Source: UBA7446 sp965657545 (GTDB lineage Bacteria > Bacteroidota > Bacteroidia > Flavobacteriales > Flavobacteriaceae). From it: a stretch of DNA of 64,000 nt. The position numbers and the translations under genes are program-made. Below, in pieces: positions 61,858-64,000 of the stretch. Location: contig CBFHOG010000001.1 in NCBI GenBank assembly GCA_965657545.1, forward strand, positions 1 through 64,000, given 5' to 3'. Position 1 is the stretch's first letter; the number at the start of each line of letters is the position of its first letter. The notes under the pieces are model-generated. The model did no database searches. It was not told the DNA's origin and saw nothing but the letters and a program-made list of their open reading frames with translations.

Positions 61858-62602
61858 CATACTGAATACTGCTTTGCGGAATCCATCCTACAGCGCCATT
61901 TATCAGCTTTATCTTTACCCAATCTTCCACCTCGTCTTGAACAAAAACTTTTGTCCCCTCGTGAATATTAAGCAGTACTTCAGCCCTTAAATTAGGCTCA
62001 GCTCTAAAATCCTCTTCCTGAGCAAAAACAATGGCAGGTCGTGTCTTTTCTAAAATATTTTTTTGTTTTAGTGCAGCACTTAGGGCCAATATCGCAACAA
62101 ACGCTGTTATAATAAAACCACTGAAAAATAAGCGTTTTGTGCCGCTTCTTCCTGACTTGACATACAAGAAAAACAAGAATGCTGTAAGCCAAATAAAGCC
62201 CACAACAGCAAAACTCCAACCCCTAACAGAAGTCAAAAATAACAAACGGTCTGTAGCTTTTTTAAGGTCACTTTCAGGCAATGGCGAAAAGCGGTCTAAG
62301 GTCATGTTTTGGGCAAATGCCAGGTTATTCAATACTTGCGTATTGTTTACGTCCAATAAAAGCGCCTTTTCATAATTCAAAATACTTGATGCAATAGCGT
62401 TTTGCTTGTAGTATGCATTTCCCAAATTAAAATACAACTCAAGAGCGTGTACGCCAATTGAATTGATAGAATCATAATAGGTGATGGCGCGTTCATAATC
62501 GCCTTGGTTATAGGCGTTATTTCCTTCGCGGAATAAGTCTTCGGGGGATTGCCCTACACAAACAAAACACGAAAGAAGTACAATAAGTGAAATCGTTCTC
62601 AT
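61838..62602 (-). CDS. batE: BatE, TPR protein with SH3-like end
   Basis: The 254-residue protein has a signal peptide (MRTISLIVLLSCFVCVG), two or three tetratricopeptide repeats (LFREGNNAYNQGDYERAITYYDS and LELYFNLGNAYYKQNAIASSILNYEKAL, residues about 22-100), two transmembrane helices (about 125-180), and an SH3-like end (VFVQDEVEDWVKIKLINGAVGWIP). This is the BatE layout of the Bacteroidota aerotolerance operon. It starts 2 bases after batD. Confidence 0.85.
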   Translation of the reverse strand: MRTISLIVLLSCFVCVGQSPEDLFREGNNAYNQGDYERAITYYDSINSIGVHALELYFNLGNAYYKQNAIASSILNYEKALLLDVNNTQVLNNLAFAQNMTLDRFSPLPESDLKKATDRLLFLTSVRGWSFAVVGFIWLTAFLFFLYVKSGRSGTKRLFFSGFIITAFVAILALSAALKQKNILEKTRPAIVFAQEEDFRAEPNLRAEVLLNIHEGTKVFVQDEVEDWVKIKLINGAVGWIPQSSIQYVSFAAE

Positions 62603-62604
62603 AA

Positions 62605-64000
62605 CTAAAATTGTTTGTCCATTTGGGTTATGGCCTCAACAGCGGTAGCATAATCTTGCTCCATACTACTTCTTGAACTTGGCGTATATCGGGCAAACTC
62701 ACAATTGGTAAGCACTTGTATAAAGAGTGCAACCGTTTGGGTGTCAACTCCTTTTTCGGTAAGCAACGCCTCCATTTTTTCTTTGCTAAAATCTGCCGTT
62801 TGAATATGCAAACGCGCCTTGACATAGTTGTGAAGTGCTCCTTCCAGTGCTACATAAAAATCCGTTGCATCTGACATATTCCGTTTTGCTTTCCCCAAAT
62901 ATTTTTTGGCCAACCTTGCCTTGTGACGTTGCGCCAATAAGGCAGCATCGGGTGTGCGTTTACGTAGCACCAAATAAATACTTAAAAGTAAAATGGGCAA
63001 TAGCAACAACACATAAAACAACATACTTCCAATAAAGGGTACTTGTACTACAGGTTTAAAGTTTGCACGTTGTGCAATAAATTGAAATGCATTGGAAATG
63101 GAGGGCACTTCTACTGCATTTGTTTTGGTAGTATTTGATGCTGATGTACCAATAGATTTTGGTCCTTCTATGACGTCTATAACAACCTCTTTTGAGGTCA
63201 ATGTTTTATATGATTTCGTACTTGGGTCAAAATAAGAAAATTGAACCGATGGAATCGGATATTTTCCTTGATATTGAGGCACTAAAGTATAGGTGTCCTG
63301 AATGGTTCCGCGCATACCCCTCAATGTGGTGTTTACTTGTTCTTTGTGCTCTGGATCATAGCGTTCAAGTGCACTGGGGGTAACCAATTCAGGTAGTGAA
63401 AACAGCTTCAGGTTTCCGCTTCCTTTTACTTGTACCGTTGCCTGCAACGATTCAGAAGCGTTAAGAGCAGTTTTGGATGTTCTGACCTCTAACTCAAATG
63501 TGCCTACGGCCCCATTAAAGTTGTTGGGTCTTCCTTCTTCTGGAAAAGGGAATACCGTTAGCGTACGTTTTCCTGCGGTTATGGTACGCGAAACTTGGGT
63601 GTAAATTTCATTACCAAAAAAGTCTCGGCGGTTGGTGGGCACATCCAATTGCACATCGAGGGTTAGTGGAGCGATAGGTAGTTTTCCTGCTCTTTGTGGA
63701 TATAAAACCGTTTGCTGCCAAGCGACAAAATTATATAATTTGCCTTTATACATTTCCCTGTCTATTGTTCGCCTTGATGGAATATCTTGCGACCAAAAGT
63801 CTTTGTATTCAGGAATATCTATGGGGTTTACATCTGATGGCCTTACTTTGCCGCCAAAATAAAGCTTATATACTACCGTTACAGGTTGGTTGATATATAC
63901 CTTATTGTTTGATAACTCTGCAACCAAATGCACGTTTTCAGAGGCTATATAATTTGGGTCGTTTGGATTTTTGGGAATCGCAACAGCATCTTTTACAACC
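62605..64000 (-). CDS. batD: BatD, aerotolerance protein, N-terminus outside window
   Basis: The open frame reaches the end of the window without a start, reading VVKDAVAIPKNPNDPNYIASENV before the first in-frame GTG at 63933, so the N-terminus lies beyond. The visible ~465 residues have beta-rich exported domains (VHLVAELSNNKVYINQPVTVVYKLYFGG, and PSRRTIDREMYKGKLYNFVAWQ), one transmembrane helix (about 305-325 from the GTG) and a helical cytosolic end. This is the BatD (oxygen tolerance) family. The operon role in Bacteroidota is envelope stress or aerotolerance. Confidence 0.9.
   Translation of the reverse strand, partial: VVKDAVAIPKNPNDPNYIASENVHLVAELSNNKVYINQPVTVVYKLYFGGKVRPSDVNPIDIPEYKDFWSQDIPSRRTIDREMYKGKLYNFVAWQQTVLYPQRAGKLPIAPLTLDVQLDVPTNRRDFFGNEIYTQVSRTITAGKRTLTVFPFPEEGRPNNFNGAVGTFELEVRTSKTALNASESLQATVQVKGSGNLKLFSLPELVTPSALERYDPEHKEQVNTTLRGMRGTIQDTYTLVPQYQGKYPIPSVQFSYFDPSTKSYKTLTSKEVVIDVIEGPKSIGTSASNTTKTNAVEVPSISNAFQFIAQRANFKPVVQVPFIGSMLFYVLLLLPILLLSIYLVLRKRTPDAALLAQRHKARLAKKYLGKAKRNMSDATDFYVALEGALHNYVKARLHIQTADFSKEKMEALLTEKGVDTQTVALFIQVLTNCEFARYTPSSRSSMEQDYATAVEAITQMDKQF

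Noticed and set aside
1..64000. Prophage, insertion sequence, secretion island or defence system
   Set aside because: No transposase, integrase, phage structural, restriction or CRISPR-associated gene was recognised on either strand.

Overview
The window comes from a chromosome of a marine-type member of the Bacteroidota, most likely Flavobacteriaceae. Supporting signs are Bacteroidota-type promoters (TAnnTTTG -7 elements, often with a TTTG -33 element about 19-21 bases upstream), almost no Shine-Dalgarno sequences, TonB-dependent receptors with carboxypeptidase-regulatory domains, BatD/BatE, an aerobic haem pathway and a carotenoid gene. It is mostly core-type chromosome. I saw no insertion sequence, prophage, CRISPR array or rRNA. 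The only RNA gene I could support is one tRNA-Asn.

Layout. 1-3.9 kb: the end of a TonB receptor, an SMP-30-type lactonase and small DoxX-like membrane proteins. 4.0-9.1 kb: a TetR-ABC-HlyD-TolC tripartite export operon on the minus strand. 9.3-10.9 kb: small secreted or lipoprotein genes of unknown role. 11.0-16.6 kb: tRNA-Asn, rseP, a Sco protein, feoA-feoB-FeoB-associated Cys-rich protein, and a ZIP metal transporter. 16.6-18.7 kb: lycopene cyclase and a polyprenyl diphosphate synthase, convergent. 18.8-25.4 kb: a TetR-TolC-adaptor-RND efflux operon. 25.4-29.7 kb: aspS, tadA and a dGTPase. 29.8-37.9 kb: a TonB receptor paired with a lipoprotein built from three ~307-residue repeats, followed by a PiT phosphate transporter carrying a PhoU-like tail. 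37.9-41.4 kb: class I ribonucleotide reductase nrdB-nrdA. 41.6-46.9 kb: assorted housekeeping genes. 46.9-56.7 kb: a haem cluster with two divergent arms, araC-hemH-hemJ-kinase and hemA-C-D-E-F-B. 56.7-64 kb: a serine hydrolase, an exonuclease, gpsA, pheS, cvpA, batE and the 3' part of batD.

How the genes work together. The hem genes cover glutamyl-tRNA to protohaem except HemL, which is not in the window; HemF and HemJ point to aerobic haem synthesis. Feo and ZIP supply metal, while the Sco protein is a copper chaperone for oxidase assembly. The two TetR genes each head an export operon, and each has a perfect inverted repeat placed on its own promoter, which predicts autoregulation. Several gene pairs are coupled by 4- or 8-base ATG/stop overlaps.

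The most unusual items are: an ABC exporter whose nucleotide-binding domain keeps Walker A but lacks the usual Q-loop, signature, Walker B/catalytic and H-loop residues; the triplicated beta-helix lipoprotein with its TonB receptor next to phosphate uptake; a shared 11-base-spaced TTAACA direct repeat upstream of three exported-protein genes; and the haem cluster with its own AraC regulator and an orphan NtrY-like kinase. No computation or database search was possible, so all family calls are from motif recognition.
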